Counted from the first letter of the stretch, positions 42,301 through 51,337 are shown. The stretch is 64,000 bases of DNA from S015-6 sp964384945 (GCA_964384945.1 CAYLMK010000003.1:124001-188000), one strand, 5' to 3'. The notes: generated from the sequence alone by a model not told the origin. Program-made: numbers and translations.

Positions 42301-43356
42301 ATGAACGAACAAGTCTACACCAAGCTCAGGGAGTTTCTGGACACCTTTCCCGGCGGGTATCCTTCCACACCGGGCGGCGTCGAGATCCGGATCCTGAAGA
42401 AGCTCTTCTCACCCGCAGACGCCGACCTTTACCTGAAGCTGACAAAGGAACCCGAAGCCCTCGAGGTCATTGCAGAACGGCTGGGGCGGGAACCGGCGCA
42501 ACTGGGAGAAGAACTCGAGGACATGGCAAGACGCGGCCTCATCTTCCGAAACCGCGAGGGCGGCAAGGTATTCTACAAAGCCTACCAGTTCTTCGTAGGA
42601 ATCATCGAGGCGCAGATCAACCGGGTCGACCCGGAACTCACCCGGCTCATCGACGAGTACTTCCCGCATCTGGGCGCAACGGGTCTCGCGCTGCAGACGA
42701 AACAGATGCGGATCATCCCCGCCGGCACATCGGTGGAGGCCAAGACAACGGTGGCCTCTTACAACCGAATGCGGGAGATGGTCAAGGACGAGGACCTCGT
42801 GGCGGTGGCGCCGTGCATTTGCAGGCAGATGACCGAGACCCGGGGAGGCAGGTGCGGGCACACCTCCGAAACGTGCCTTTCCTTCGGCGAGCATGCACGC
42901 TACTACATCGACAACGGAATCGCCAGGCGGATCAGCAAGAACGAGCTGCTGAAGCTCCTGGATGCCGTGGAGGAAGAGGGGCTGGTTCTCTGTTCGAGCA
43001 ATACGGAGGACCTGTCGATCACCTGCTGCTGCTGCCCGTGCTGCTGCGGCATCCTCAAGGGGGTGAAGATGCTCCCCCAGGCCTCGTTGATGGCGAACAT
43101 CTGTTACAACGCCGGGATCGACCCCGAGCTCTGCATCCGGTGCGGGGACTGTGTCGACCGGTGCCCCATGGAAGCGATCGCGGAGGGCGATACGACCATG
43201 GAGGTGTCCGCCGACAAGTGCATCGGATGCGGGCTCTGCGTGTCCGTCTGCCCGGAGAAGGCCATCTCGCTTGCAGAGGTTCCCACGGCCACGCGCCCCT
43301 TCCCGGGCAGCAAGGAAATGTACGCGTCGGTCTCCAGGGACCGAGGGCTTCTCTGA
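42301..43356 (+). CDS. Multi-cluster Fe-S protein with CCCCPCCC motif, copy 2
   Basis: Protein of 351 residues, paralogue of the gene at 20066-21148. The same order is kept: N-terminal winged-helix-like part (about 50-85), Cys group at 172, 174, 185 and 192, the run CCCCPCCC at 242-249, and two ferredoxin clusters (278/281/284/288 and 307/310/313/317). Seven cysteines in eight residues is extreme. Inference: electron carrier for a low-potential reductase. Stands alone between a divergent thiolase and a convergent ligase operon. ATG at 42301 is preceded by AAAGGAG. Confidence 0.82.
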   Translation: MNEQVYTKLREFLDTFPGGYPSTPGGVEIRILKKLFSPADADLYLKLTKEPEALEVIAERLGREPAQLGEELEDMARRGLIFRNREGGKVFYKAYQFFVGIIEAQINRVDPELTRLIDEYFPHLGATGLALQTKQMRIIPAGTSVEAKTTVASYNRMREMVKDEDLVAVAPCICRQMTETRGGRCGHTSETCLSFGEHARYYIDNGIARRISKNELLKLLDAVEEEGLVLCSSNTEDLSITCCCCPCCCGILKGVKMLPQASLMANICYNAGIDPELCIRCGDCVDRCPMEAIAEGDTTMEVSADKCIGCGLCVSVCPEKAISLAEVPTATRPFPGSKEMYASVSRDRGLL

Positions 43357-43382
43357 CCCGGCATCCCCGGATCCGCCCATCT

Positions 43383-43399
43383 GCGCGCGTCATGCGCGC
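43383..43399. terminator. GC-rich hairpin between convergent genes
   Basis: GCGCGC, loop GTCAT, GCGCGC, directly between the stop codons at 43356 and 43434. Without a T tract on either side, so terminator activity is uncertain. Confidence 0.3.
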
Positions 43400-43433
43400 G
43401 GGACGAGGAGCGCAAGGCCTCGGGCGGGTCTTT

Positions 43434-45014
43434 TCAGCGGCCTGCCAGGTAGTCCTCGCGCAACCTCGCCTTCATCACCTTGCCGACGGGCGTCAGGGGC
43501 AGGGACTCCCGAAAGACGATCTGCCTGGGCACCTTGTAATCGGCCAGGTGCTCGCTGCAGAAGGCCTTCAACTCTTCTTCGGTCGGCTCCTCGCCCGGGG
43601 CCGGGATGACGTAGTAACGCCCCACCTCGCCCATGACGGGATCCGGAACCCCGATGCCCGCCGCCATGGCAACCTTGGGATGCTTGTTCAGCAGGTTTTC
43701 CACCTCGACCGGATAGACGTTGAAGCCCCCCTGGATGTACATCTCCTTCTTCCGACCCATCAGAATGATATACCCGTCTTCGTCCAAGTATCCCATATCC
43801 CCGGAGGCGAGCCACCCCTCCTCGTCGAAGGCTGCGACCGTCTCCTCGGGCATTCGAAAATAGCCTTCCGCCACACACTCTCCCCGAAAATGGAGTTCGC
43901 CGGTTTCGCCGGGGGGAAGCTCTCTGCCGTCCGCATCCCTCACCTTGACCTCCATCCCCGGGAAGGGCTTTCCGATGGAGCGGACCGTGCGCTCGAAATC
44001 GCTGTCCCAGGGGCTCATGACCACCCCGCCCGAGGACTCGCTCAGACCGTAGAGGTTCATCACCGTCGACCTGGGGAAGACTTCCTTGAGCTGCCTCAGC
44101 AGGGGCGGGTCCGAATTCGAGCCGCCGCAAACCACAAGCCGAACCGAGGTCAGGTCCAATCCGAGGAAATCCTCCTTCATGAACAGGAGCGTGAACAAGG
44201 TGGGCACCCCCCCGAAAATGGTGGGCTTGTGCTCACGTGTCTTTGCAATAATCTCATCGAGATGCACTTCCGGAATCAGGATGCCCGTGGCCCCGGCCAG
44301 GAGGCCGGAAAGGACCATGCACGTGATCCCGGAAACGTGATTCAGCGGAAGCACCACCAGCAGCGAGTCTTCCGAAGTCACCCCGCAGTGCAAGGTCTGG
44401 GCACGCGCCGAGGCAAGCTGGCTCCGGTGGGAGAGGGCCGCTCCTTTGGGTCTGCCGGTCGTCCCCGAAGTGTAGATGATCATCACGAGGTCCTCGGGTC
44501 GGACGGCCTCCTTGGCCCGACCCAGGGCGCGAGGGTCCGCCTCGGAATGCAGAAGGGATTCAAAACGGTGGCTCCCGGGAAAACCCTGGCCGCCGATGAA
44601 GACAAAGGTCTCGACCGACGGAATCCTGCCGCGAAACGCGTCGAAGTACTCTACGTAGTCCATGTTGCCGTGGCGGACCAGCGTCACCAGGCCCTTTGCC
44701 CGGCTCTGGTTCAGCATGTATGCGAGTTCCGTGTCCCGGTACCGGACATTGAGGCCCACGATGACCGCTCCGATCTTGGCGGCGGCAAAATACGTATAGA
44801 GCCATTCCGGCTGATTGAGCCCAATCAGGCCGATCCGGTCCCCCTTCCCGAACCCCAGGCGCAGGAGGCCGGAGGCGATGCGGTCCGACCGCTCGTTCAC
44901 CTCCTGAAAGCTGATCCCCTGCCCCTGGTATACGTACATCCGCCTTTGGCGCAGCGCACGGGTCGCATCTTCCAAGACCCTCCAGAGGATCTTTGCTCGT
45001 GAGATCTCGCTCAT
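43434..45014 (-). CDS. AMP-forming acyl-CoA synthetase (ligase 3)
   Basis: ANL-superfamily ligase of 526 residues with MIIYTSGTTGRPKG, NLYGLSESSGG, ASGDMGYLDEDGYI and catalytic Lys in LTPVGKVMKARL. It is a close paralogue of the ligase at 46087-47673: long stretches such as GLNVRY and GGFNVYPVEVENL match in both. It starts 8 bases after the FabK/NMO-like stop, with AAGGAATCG before ATG. Substrate unknown, but duplicated ligases suggest two related acids. Confidence 0.92.
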   Translation of the reverse strand: MSEISRAKILWRVLEDATRALRQRRMYVYQGQGISFQEVNERSDRIASGLLRLGFGKGDRIGLIGLNQPEWLYTYFAAAKIGAVIVGLNVRYRDTELAYMLNQSRAKGLVTLVRHGNMDYVEYFDAFRGRIPSVETFVFIGGQGFPGSHRFESLLHSEADPRALGRAKEAVRPEDLVMIIYTSGTTGRPKGAALSHRSQLASARAQTLHCGVTSEDSLLVVLPLNHVSGITCMVLSGLLAGATGILIPEVHLDEIIAKTREHKPTIFGGVPTLFTLLFMKEDFLGLDLTSVRLVVCGGSNSDPPLLRQLKEVFPRSTVMNLYGLSESSGGVVMSPWDSDFERTVRSIGKPFPGMEVKVRDADGRELPPGETGELHFRGECVAEGYFRMPEETVAAFDEEGWLASGDMGYLDEDGYIILMGRKKEMYIQGGFNVYPVEVENLLNKHPKVAMAAGIGVPDPVMGEVGRYYVIPAPGEEPTEEELKAFCSEHLADYKVPRQIVFRESLPLTPVGKVMKARLREDYLAGR

Positions 45015-45022
45015 CGATTCCT

Positions 45023-46102
45023 TCAGGATGAAGACGAATAGGCCCTGGCCAGTCGATCCAGGATCGTCCTCGCCTCTGCAATCACCCGTTCGATCAACGC
45101 GCGGCAGGTAGGCACGTCGTGGATCAGTCCGGACGCCTGGCTCGCCGTGATCGTGTTCCGTTCGAGGTTGCCCTGGAGAAAAGCGGCGATCGTCCGGTTG
45201 CTCTCCGGGTTCTCCTCCGGACTCCCGGTGGCGGCGATGATTTCCTCGAAGGACAGGCTCCCTCCCTGCCGGGCCAGAACCTCCCGCGCAAAGTCATTGA
45301 GAAGGAGCCGGATCGAGCCGCGGCGTTCCTCCACAAACCCCCGGTCCCCACGATTCTCATCGTTCTTGGATACGGGGCTGCCGTGTCGGATCGCCATGGT
45401 GCTCGTATCCATAGCATCGAGGATGGCCTGTTTCACCTTCGGGTGGGTCGGGCATTCCTCCGTCGCCATGAACCGCGTGCCCATGTAAACACCCTCCGCT
45501 CCCAGGGCCAGCGCGGCGACGAGGCCACGGGCGTCCACGATTCCGCCGCCGGCGATCACCGGGATGCTGACGGCCTCGGCCGCCTGCGGAACCAGGCATA
45601 GCGTCGTCATCTGATCGAAGCCGCTGTGGCCCCCTCCTTCGGTCCCGGAAACGATGACCGCGTCCACTCCCGCCTCCTCCGCCTTTTTCGCATGCCGCAC
45701 CGTGGAGCCCACGTGAATCACCTTCACGCCTGCATCCTTGAGCTTCCTTGTGTAGACGAGCGGGCTCCCCTGGGACACCACGGCCACCGGAACCTTCTCC
45801 TCAAGCCCCACCTCGAGGCATCGGTCGCTGAAGTCTCTGTCCCACCCGACCACCCCCACGACAAAGTTGACGGCAAAGGGTTTGTCGGTCAGATCCTTGC
45901 ACTTCCGGATCTGGGCCCTGAGCCTCTCACCGGTTTCGCCCACGTCCCGGGTGACCGTCGTACACCCTGCATTCGGACCGATCGTGCCCAGACCGCCGGC
46001 CTCGGAGACGGCCGCCGCCAGAACGGCATCCGTGATCCAGGCCATCGAGGCCTGGACGATCGGGTACCGAATCCCCAGCAGTTCGGTCAGCCTCGTTCGC
46101 AT
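45023..46102 (-). CDS. Nitronate monooxygenase / FabK-like enoyl reductase
   Basis: FMN TIM-barrel enzyme of 359 residues in the NMO/enoyl-ACP reductase II family. IRYPIVQASMAWITDA begins the barrel, GTEGGGHSG and VIAGGGIVDARG form the FMN phosphate site. Members reduce enoyl thioesters, oxidise nitronates, or remain unknown. Placed between two acyl-CoA ligases, an enoyl-CoA reductase role is a reasonable inference. The upstream ligase overlaps its first 16 bases. Confidence 0.86.
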   Translation of the reverse strand: MRTRLTELLGIRYPIVQASMAWITDAVLAAAVSEAGGLGTIGPNAGCTTVTRDVGETGERLRAQIRKCKDLTDKPFAVNFVVGVVGWDRDFSDRCLEVGLEEKVPVAVVSQGSPLVYTRKLKDAGVKVIHVGSTVRHAKKAEEAGVDAVIVSGTEGGGHSGFDQMTTLCLVPQAAEAVSIPVIAGGGIVDARGLVAALALGAEGVYMGTRFMATEECPTHPKVKQAILDAMDTSTMAIRHGSPVSKNDENRGDRGFVEERRGSIRLLLNDFAREVLARQGGSLSFEEIIAATGSPEENPESNRTIAAFLQGNLERNTITASQASGLIHDVPTCRALIERVIAEARTILDRLARAYSSSS

Positions 46103-47673
46103 CCTTCGCTCTCCTCCTTGAGCTTGGACTTCAGGATCTTCCCCACCGGGGTCATGGGAAGCTCCGCCCGGAAGACGACCTGCTTCGGAACCTTGTAATC
46201 GGCCAGCCGCTCGCGGCAGTAAGCCTTGATTTCTTCCTCGCCCACTTCCTCTCCCGGTTTGGGCACAATGTAATAGCGGCCGATCTCGCCGAGCACCGGG
46301 TCCGGTACGCCGATCCCCGCGACCAGGGCGACCTTGGGATGTTTGGAGATGAGATTCTCAACCTCGACGGGATAGACGTTGAACCCTCCCTGAAGGTACA
46401 TTTCCTTCAGCCGGCCCATCAACACGATGTAGCCTTTTTCGTCCAGATAGCCCAGGTCGCCGGTGTGCAGCCAGCCTTCTGCGTCGAAAACCGCAGCCGT
46501 CTCCCCGGGCATCCGGAAATAGCCGGCGGCGATCGCCTCGCCTCGGAAGTGCAGCTCCCCGATCTCGCCCTGCGGCAACTCCCGTCCCTCCTTGTCCGCA
46601 ACCTTGACCTGGAAGCCTCCGATGGGTTTCCCGATGGATTTCACGGTGCTCCCGAAGTCGCAATCCCAAGGGCTCATCACCAGGGCGCCGGAGGACTCGG
46701 ACAGGCCGTAGAGGTTCATGATCGTGGCCTGCGGGAAGGCCTTGTACAGGCTCTCCAACAGGCTCGGCTCGGCATTCGATCCGCCGGTGATGACCAGCCG
46801 GACCCTCTCCCGATTCATCGAGCCGAACTTGTCATTCATCAGAAGCAGGACGTGCATGGTCGGGACGCCCGCCATCACCGTGGGCGGATTCGCATTGGCA
46901 CGCTCGATCACCACGTTGGGATCGAACACGGGGATCAACTCGACAGCCCCCCCTGCCAGCATCATGGTCAGGATCCCGCAGGTGATCCCGCCCACGTGGT
47001 TCAGAGGAGCGGCCACCTGCACGAGGTCCTCGGGTCCGACCCGGGTATGCTCGGCCTGGGCCCGGGCCGCTGCGAGCTGGGAGCCGTTCGTGACGGCGGC
47101 GCCCTTGGGGATGCCCGTGGTGCCCGATGTGTAAATGATCATCATCACGTCTTCGGGCCGAACCGAGGCCTTGGCCGCCTCGAGCGCAGGCCGGTCGGTC
47201 GGCGCGTTCGCGAGGGCATCAAAGGAGCGACTCCCCTCGAAACCCTGCCCGCCGATGAAGATGAAATGCTCCACGGACGGCACCTTCGACCGGAAGCGGT
47301 CGAAAAACCCCACGTAGTCCATCAGGTCGCCCAGCGCCGCCAGGCAAACCACGGCCTTTGACTCGGACTGGTTCAGCATGTAGTTCAGCTCGGTTTCCCG
47401 GTATCGAACGTTCAGCCCCACGACCGTGGCCCCGATTTTGGCGGCGGCGAAATAGGTGATGACCCATTCGGGCTGGTTCAAGGCGATCACGCCGATGCGG
47501 TCGGCTTTTCGCAGGCCGAGCCGGAGCAACCCGCTTGCCAGGCGGTCGCTCTGCTCGTCCACGGCCCGGAAGGTGTACTGCCTTCCCAGAAAAAAATAGG
47601 CCGTCTTTTCCGGCGCGCTCTTCGCTGCCCGATCGAGCGCTTGCCAGACCACGGTCACCGGCTTCCCCCTCAT
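46087..47673 (-). CDS. AMP-forming acyl-CoA synthetase (ligase 4)
   Basis: ANL-superfamily ligase of 528 residues with IIYTSGTTGIPKG, NLYGLSESSG, HTGDLGYLDEKGY and catalytic Lys in MTPVGKILKSKL. Start at 47673 is chosen for AGAGGGGAAAAGG just upstream and because the family N-terminus begins here; more distal starts add hundreds of GC-rich non-family codons. Its last 16 bases overlap the start of the FabK-like gene. Paralogue of ligase 3, so the operon reads ligase, reductase-like, ligase. Confidence 0.92.
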   Translation of the reverse strand: MRGKPVTVVWQALDRAAKSAPEKTAYFFLGRQYTFRAVDEQSDRLASGLLRLGLRKADRIGVIALNQPEWVITYFAAAKIGATVVGLNVRYRETELNYMLNQSESKAVVCLAALGDLMDYVGFFDRFRSKVPSVEHFIFIGGQGFEGSRSFDALANAPTDRPALEAAKASVRPEDVMMIIYTSGTTGIPKGAAVTNGSQLAAARAQAEHTRVGPEDLVQVAAPLNHVGGITCGILTMMLAGGAVELIPVFDPNVVIERANANPPTVMAGVPTMHVLLLMNDKFGSMNRERVRLVITGGSNAEPSLLESLYKAFPQATIMNLYGLSESSGALVMSPWDCDFGSTVKSIGKPIGGFQVKVADKEGRELPQGEIGELHFRGEAIAAGYFRMPGETAAVFDAEGWLHTGDLGYLDEKGYIVLMGRLKEMYLQGGFNVYPVEVENLISKHPKVALVAGIGVPDPVLGEIGRYYIVPKPGEEVGEEEIKAYCRERLADYKVPKQVVFRAELPMTPVGKILKSKLKEESEGCERG

Positions 47674-48069
47674 CCCTTTTCCCCTCTTTTCATGCGTCTC
47701 CGGGGTCTTCTCCGCGCCAACTCTTCCGGTCCATGAAAACGGGGACCATCCTATGCCAAAACCGGGCCCGGCCGCAACCGGCGGGTCCCGGACGGCCTTT
47801 CGCCCGTAACGGAGGACCGGCCCATCCGTAGCGGGCGTTGCCCGATCACGGAACCTGCTCATCCTCCTCGCTCCGGTCCCTCGCCGGACCCTGCTCCCCG
47901 CAGGGTTCGGGATCGCACCTCCGACGCCTCGGGCGGGGCACTGATCCCCGGGCCCCGAACCCTGACCCCCTTCTCTTCCCTGCTTGACTTCCGGCCGCAT
48001 TCCGGGTGAGAAAGGTGGATCGCCGAGGCCTCCTGTCTGAAGGAAGCAAACCGGATCCGGGGGGAGATC
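47674..48069. other. Divergent intergenic region with a 10-bp inverted repeat
   Basis: 396 bases between a minus-strand ligase operon and a plus-strand amidase. CAGGGTTCGG (47901-47910) recurs inverted as CCGAACCCTG (47955-47964). A weak plus-strand TTGACT lies near 47982. No gene recognised. Confidence 0.4.
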
Positions 48070-49518
48070 ATGATCAAGATGTCGGAGTTCGCAGGCTACG
48101 ATGGGTTGGGACTGGCCGGGCTCGTCAAGGGCGGAGACGTCACACCCACCGAGCTGAAGGACGCTTCCCTCGAGGCGATCGAGAGGCTCAACCCGAAACT
48201 CAACTGCATTGTCACCGTCCTGGCCGACCAGGCGGAGAGGGAGATTCGGGCGGGACTCCCGCAAGGCCCGTTCCAAGGCGTACCTTTCGTCGTCAAGGAA
48301 CTCATTCTGCACGCCGCCGGGGTTCCGATGCACATGGGGAGCAGACTGGCCCACGGCCTCGTCTTGCCCCACGACACCGAGCTCATGGCACGATTCCGCA
48401 AGGCCGGCCTCGTCACCCTGGCAACGACGACCACGCCCGAATTCGGTTTCAACGCCAACACCGAGCCGGTCCTCCACGGCTCCACCCGCAATCCGTGGAA
48501 CACGCAACGGAGTCCGGGAGGCTCAAGCGGCGGTTCTGCGGCTTCGGTTGCTGCGGGGATCGTACCGCTCGGGCATGCGAACGACGGGGGAGGATCGATC
48601 CGCATCCCGGCGGCCTGCTGCGGGCTTGTGGGACTGAAGCCCACCCGTGGACGCATCCCCACAGGGCCGGACTACGGCGAGCTCCTGAACGGAATCGCCA
48701 TCGAGTTTGCCGTTACGCGCAGCGTCCGCGATGCGGCGGCGCTCCTTGATGCCGTGGCGGGCCCGGACCCGGGATGTTACGGGTGGGCGGAGCCCCCGAA
48801 GAAACCGTTTCTCACACAGGCCTCTACCGCTCCGGGAAAACTCAGGATCGCATGGATGGACAGGCCTCTGACAGGTGTTCCGGTCGATCCGGAATGCGTC
48901 GACGCCCTTCACGAAACCGTCAAACTGTGCGTATCGCTGGGACACGAAGCGACGGAGGCGGCGCCAAGAATCGATGTGGAAGCCCATGGCCTGGCTACGC
49001 TGCGCATCTGGGGTGCCAACCTCGCGAACATGATGGACACGGTCGCAGAACTTATGCACCGGGCGCCCTCCCCCGAGAACCTCGAAACCGCCTCCTGGGC
49101 CTGCTACCAGTACGGCAGGGCGGTTACTGCTCCGGAACTTCTGAAGGCCCTGGACCTCTTCACGGGGGTCTCGCGGGCGGTGGGTGCCTTCTTCCGGGAC
49201 TATGACGTCCTTGTCTCTCCCACCGCCGCCCACCCTGCCTGGCCCCTGGGAAAGCTGAACCAGAACGCCCCGGGTCTTACCGCCGAGGCATGGGCCGAGC
49301 AGGTCTTCACCCTTTCTCCCTTCACCCATCTTTTCAATACAACCGGCCAGCCCGCGATCTCCCTGCCCCTCGCCTGGACCCGCGATGGCCTGCCCATCGG
49401 GATTCAGTTCGTCGGCCGCTTCGCCGATGAGGGCACGCTCCTCAATCTGGCCGGGCAGCTCGAGCAGGCGCGGCCCTGGAAGGACAAGCGGCCCCCGGTC
49501 CACGTGTCCGTTTTCTGA
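48070..49518 (+). CDS. Amidase-signature family hydrolase
   Basis: Amidase of 482 residues. The Ser-cisSer-Lys triad is recognisable: Lys in PFVVKEL near 77, RSPGGSSGGSAAS near 152 and DGGGSIRIPA near 177 with the nucleophile Ser. Length fits the family (aryl- and fatty-acid amidases, 6-aminohexanoate dimer hydrolase, GatA relatives). GatA is unlikely because no gatB or gatC is beside it. The ATG at 48070 has GGGGGGAGATC before it. Confidence 0.9.
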   Translation: MIKMSEFAGYDGLGLAGLVKGGDVTPTELKDASLEAIERLNPKLNCIVTVLADQAEREIRAGLPQGPFQGVPFVVKELILHAAGVPMHMGSRLAHGLVLPHDTELMARFRKAGLVTLATTTTPEFGFNANTEPVLHGSTRNPWNTQRSPGGSSGGSAASVAAGIVPLGHANDGGGSIRIPAACCGLVGLKPTRGRIPTGPDYGELLNGIAIEFAVTRSVRDAAALLDAVAGPDPGCYGWAEPPKKPFLTQASTAPGKLRIAWMDRPLTGVPVDPECVDALHETVKLCVSLGHEATEAAPRIDVEAHGLATLRIWGANLANMMDTVAELMHRAPSPENLETASWACYQYGRAVTAPELLKALDLFTGVSRAVGAFFRDYDVLVSPTAAHPAWPLGKLNQNAPGLTAEAWAEQVFTLSPFTHLFNTTGQPAISLPLAWTRDGLPIGIQFVGRFADEGTLLNLAGQLEQARPWKDKRPPVHVSVF

Positions 49519-49570
49519 ACGCAACCGATCGCCGTACGATTCCCTCCCCCCGGTTTTTTCAAGAAATGCC

Positions 49571-49598
49571 TTGACAAATGATTCCGGATATCTAGAAT
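49571..49598 (+). promoter_or_regulatory. Sigma70 promoter for the DUF116-prenyl synthase gene
   Basis: TTGACA (49571-49576), 16-base spacer, TAGAAT (49593-49598), near consensus. The GCGGGTA palindrome begins at the next base. Confidence 0.72.
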
Positions 49599-49615
49599 GC
49601 GGGTAGCTTACCCGC
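49599..49615. promoter_or_regulatory. GCGGGTA palindromic operator 1
   Basis: GCGGGTA-GCT-TACCCGC, perfect 7-base arms, directly abutting the -10. The same site at the same place is found at 51299-51315, so one regulator probably controls both genes. The AAAGGAGA ribosome site follows, 8 bases before the ATG at 49631; an earlier ATG at 49627 is out of frame. Confidence 0.75.
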
Positions 49616-49630
49616 AAAGGAGACACATGC

Positions 49631-51217
49631 ATGGGATCCACCCTGGATTCGAAGGAGAGCGTATTCACCCGAGGCGAAAACGCCCTCTCCGAAAAGGACG
49701 CGGAGCGACTCTTCGTGGAGGTCAATGCGGCCCACCTCCCCTACTTCATGCAGGTTGACCCGCCAGACATCTGCCTCTTTCTCCCCCACTGCCTCAGGAA
49801 CCGGGAGTGCACGGCACGTTCGGACGACGAGGGGGTCCACTGCGCAAGCTGCGGCCGTTGCGCGATCGCCACGCTTGCCGCGGCCGCCGAGGCGGCTGGT
49901 GTCCGCGTCTTCTGCGCGCCGGGCGGGACCCTCGTCAAGGCCCTGATCCGCAAGTACGGCCCCAAGGCGGTGATCGGCGTCGCCTGCTGGAAGGAGATCC
50001 TGCTGGCCTTCGAACTCCTGTGGGATACGGGGATCTTTCTCCAAGTCTTCTCTCTCGCGAGGGACGGCTGCTTCGAAACAAGCGTCGATCCGAACCCCCT
50101 TCTATCGCTTCTGTCGGAACTCGGATCGAAACGACGATCCCGGGCGGCGGGCGAAGACCGACATGACCCCTCGGGCCCGCCTTTTCTCGACGGACTCGCC
50201 GCCATCTGCCTTCCGGAGGCTTACGACCGCGCGGTTCTTGCTTCCCTGTGCGGGGGTCCCGAACACACCTACGACACCGTCGGGCCCACCAAGGCGATCG
50301 CCGAACCCCTTCGGGACCTCCTGTCCAGGAATGGAAAGGGCACGCGAACACGATTGTTTTCCCTCATCCTGCAGGCTTTCGGCAAGGAAGAGGCCGAGTA
50401 CCGTGACTACATGTTCATCCCCGAACTGAGCCACAACGGAACCCTGATCATCGACGACATCGAGGACGACAGCAGCCTGCGGAGGGGGAAACCCTGCATC
50501 CACCATATCTACGGCACCGATGTGGCCATGAACGCCGGAAACGCCCTCTATTTTCTCTCCCTGCTGCCTCTGTTGCGAAGCGAAAAGGCTCTCCCGGAGT
50601 CGACGCGAAACAGAATCTTCGAGATCTATGTCCAGGCGATGATCAATCTGCACTTCGGACAGAGCATGGATATCGCCTGGCACAAGGGATTGCTCGACAT
50701 CGAGAGAATCTCCGAGGAGAACTACCTCCAGATGTCGCGCCTGAAAACCGGCGCCTTGTTCCGCATGAGCGCCCAGATCGCCGGAGCGCTGGCGGAGGTG
50801 AACGAGGGCGTGCTGGAAGAACTCGGAAACTTCGGCTGCGCAATCGGCGTGGCCTATCAGATCAAGGACGACGTCCTGGACGTCGAGGGCGATTCCTTTG
50901 CCGCGCGAAAGGGAGGGCGGGCGACGGACATCACGGAAGGCAAGGTAACCCTCATGGTCATCCATGCGCTGCGGAATGCAGGTCCCTCGGGCCGCAAGCG
51001 TCTCAAAGAGATTCTTTCCCTGCACACCGCCGACCCCGCAACCGTGCTGGAGGCCGTGGAGATCCTTCGCCATTGCGGCTCTCCGGAGTATGCGCTGCAG
51101 AAGGCCGAGTCGATCATGCGGGAAGCCTTCCGGAGGCTGGACCCTCTCCTGCCGTCGGGCGTCGCGGCTTCGGGAATCGAGCGGTTTACCGCTTCGTTGT
51201 TGCAGCGGGAACTCTAG
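49631..51217 (+). CDS. DUF116 domain fused to a polyprenyl (geranylgeranyl-type) diphosphate synthase
   Basis: 528 residues in two parts. Residues 40-135 resemble DUF116: LPHCLRNRECTAR (Cys54, Cys60), HCASCGRC (Cys71, Cys74, Cys77), a CAPGGTLV turn and AVIGVACWKE. Residues 190-528 are an all-alpha isoprenyl diphosphate synthase with both aspartate-rich motifs: DDIEDD at 275-280 followed by SSLRRGKP, and DDVLD at 413-417. The first motif and its flank resemble eukaryotic/archaeal GGPP synthases more than usual bacterial IspA. It should join allylic diphosphates with IPP; product length is not readable. The Cys-rich N-domain may hold metal. It is followed by a regulator, a squalene-hopene cyclase, HpnH and CruF, so it may supply C15 or C20 precursors. 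Confidence 0.88.
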   Translation: MGSTLDSKESVFTRGENALSEKDAERLFVEVNAAHLPYFMQVDPPDICLFLPHCLRNRECTARSDDEGVHCASCGRCAIATLAAAAEAAGVRVFCAPGGTLVKALIRKYGPKAVIGVACWKEILLAFELLWDTGIFLQVFSLARDGCFETSVDPNPLLSLLSELGSKRRSRAAGEDRHDPSGPPFLDGLAAICLPEAYDRAVLASLCGGPEHTYDTVGPTKAIAEPLRDLLSRNGKGTRTRLFSLILQAFGKEEAEYRDYMFIPELSHNGTLIIDDIEDDSSLRRGKPCIHHIYGTDVAMNAGNALYFLSLLPLLRSEKALPESTRNRIFEIYVQAMINLHFGQSMDIAWHKGLLDIERISEENYLQMSRLKTGALFRMSAQIAGALAEVNEGVLEELGNFGCAIGVAYQIKDDVLDVEGDSFAARKGGRATDITEGKVTLMVIHALRNAGPSGRKRLKEILSLHTADPATVLEAVEILRHCGSPEYALQKAESIMREAFRRLDPLLPSGVAASGIERFTASLLQREL

Positions 51218-51269
51218 CCTCCGGCGGCGGCCCTTGCGGAGTTTCCGGCAGGCAAGAAGGCGGGGAGAA

Positions 51270-51298
51270 TTGACAGGAACCACCGGAGACCCTACGAT
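51270..51298 (+). promoter_or_regulatory. Sigma70 promoter for the HTH-GAF-PAS regulator gene
   Basis: TTGACA (51270-51275), 17-base spacer, TACGAT (51293-51298). The operator starts at the next base, as at 49571. Confidence 0.68.
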
Positions 51299-51315
51299 GC
51301 GGGTAGTCTAACCGC
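51299..51315. promoter_or_regulatory. GCGGGTA palindromic operator 2
   Basis: GCGGGTA-GTC-TAACCGC, one mismatch in the second arm compared with operator 1. A GGAGG lies 6 bases before the ATG at 51338. Placement upstream of a regulator gene suggests autoregulation. Confidence 0.72.
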
Positions 51316-51337
51316 AATCAAATCGTGGAGGCGATCC

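Noticed and set aside
48070..49518. Amidase as GatA of the Glu-tRNA amidotransferase
   Set aside because: No gatB or gatC beside it, and context is catabolic.
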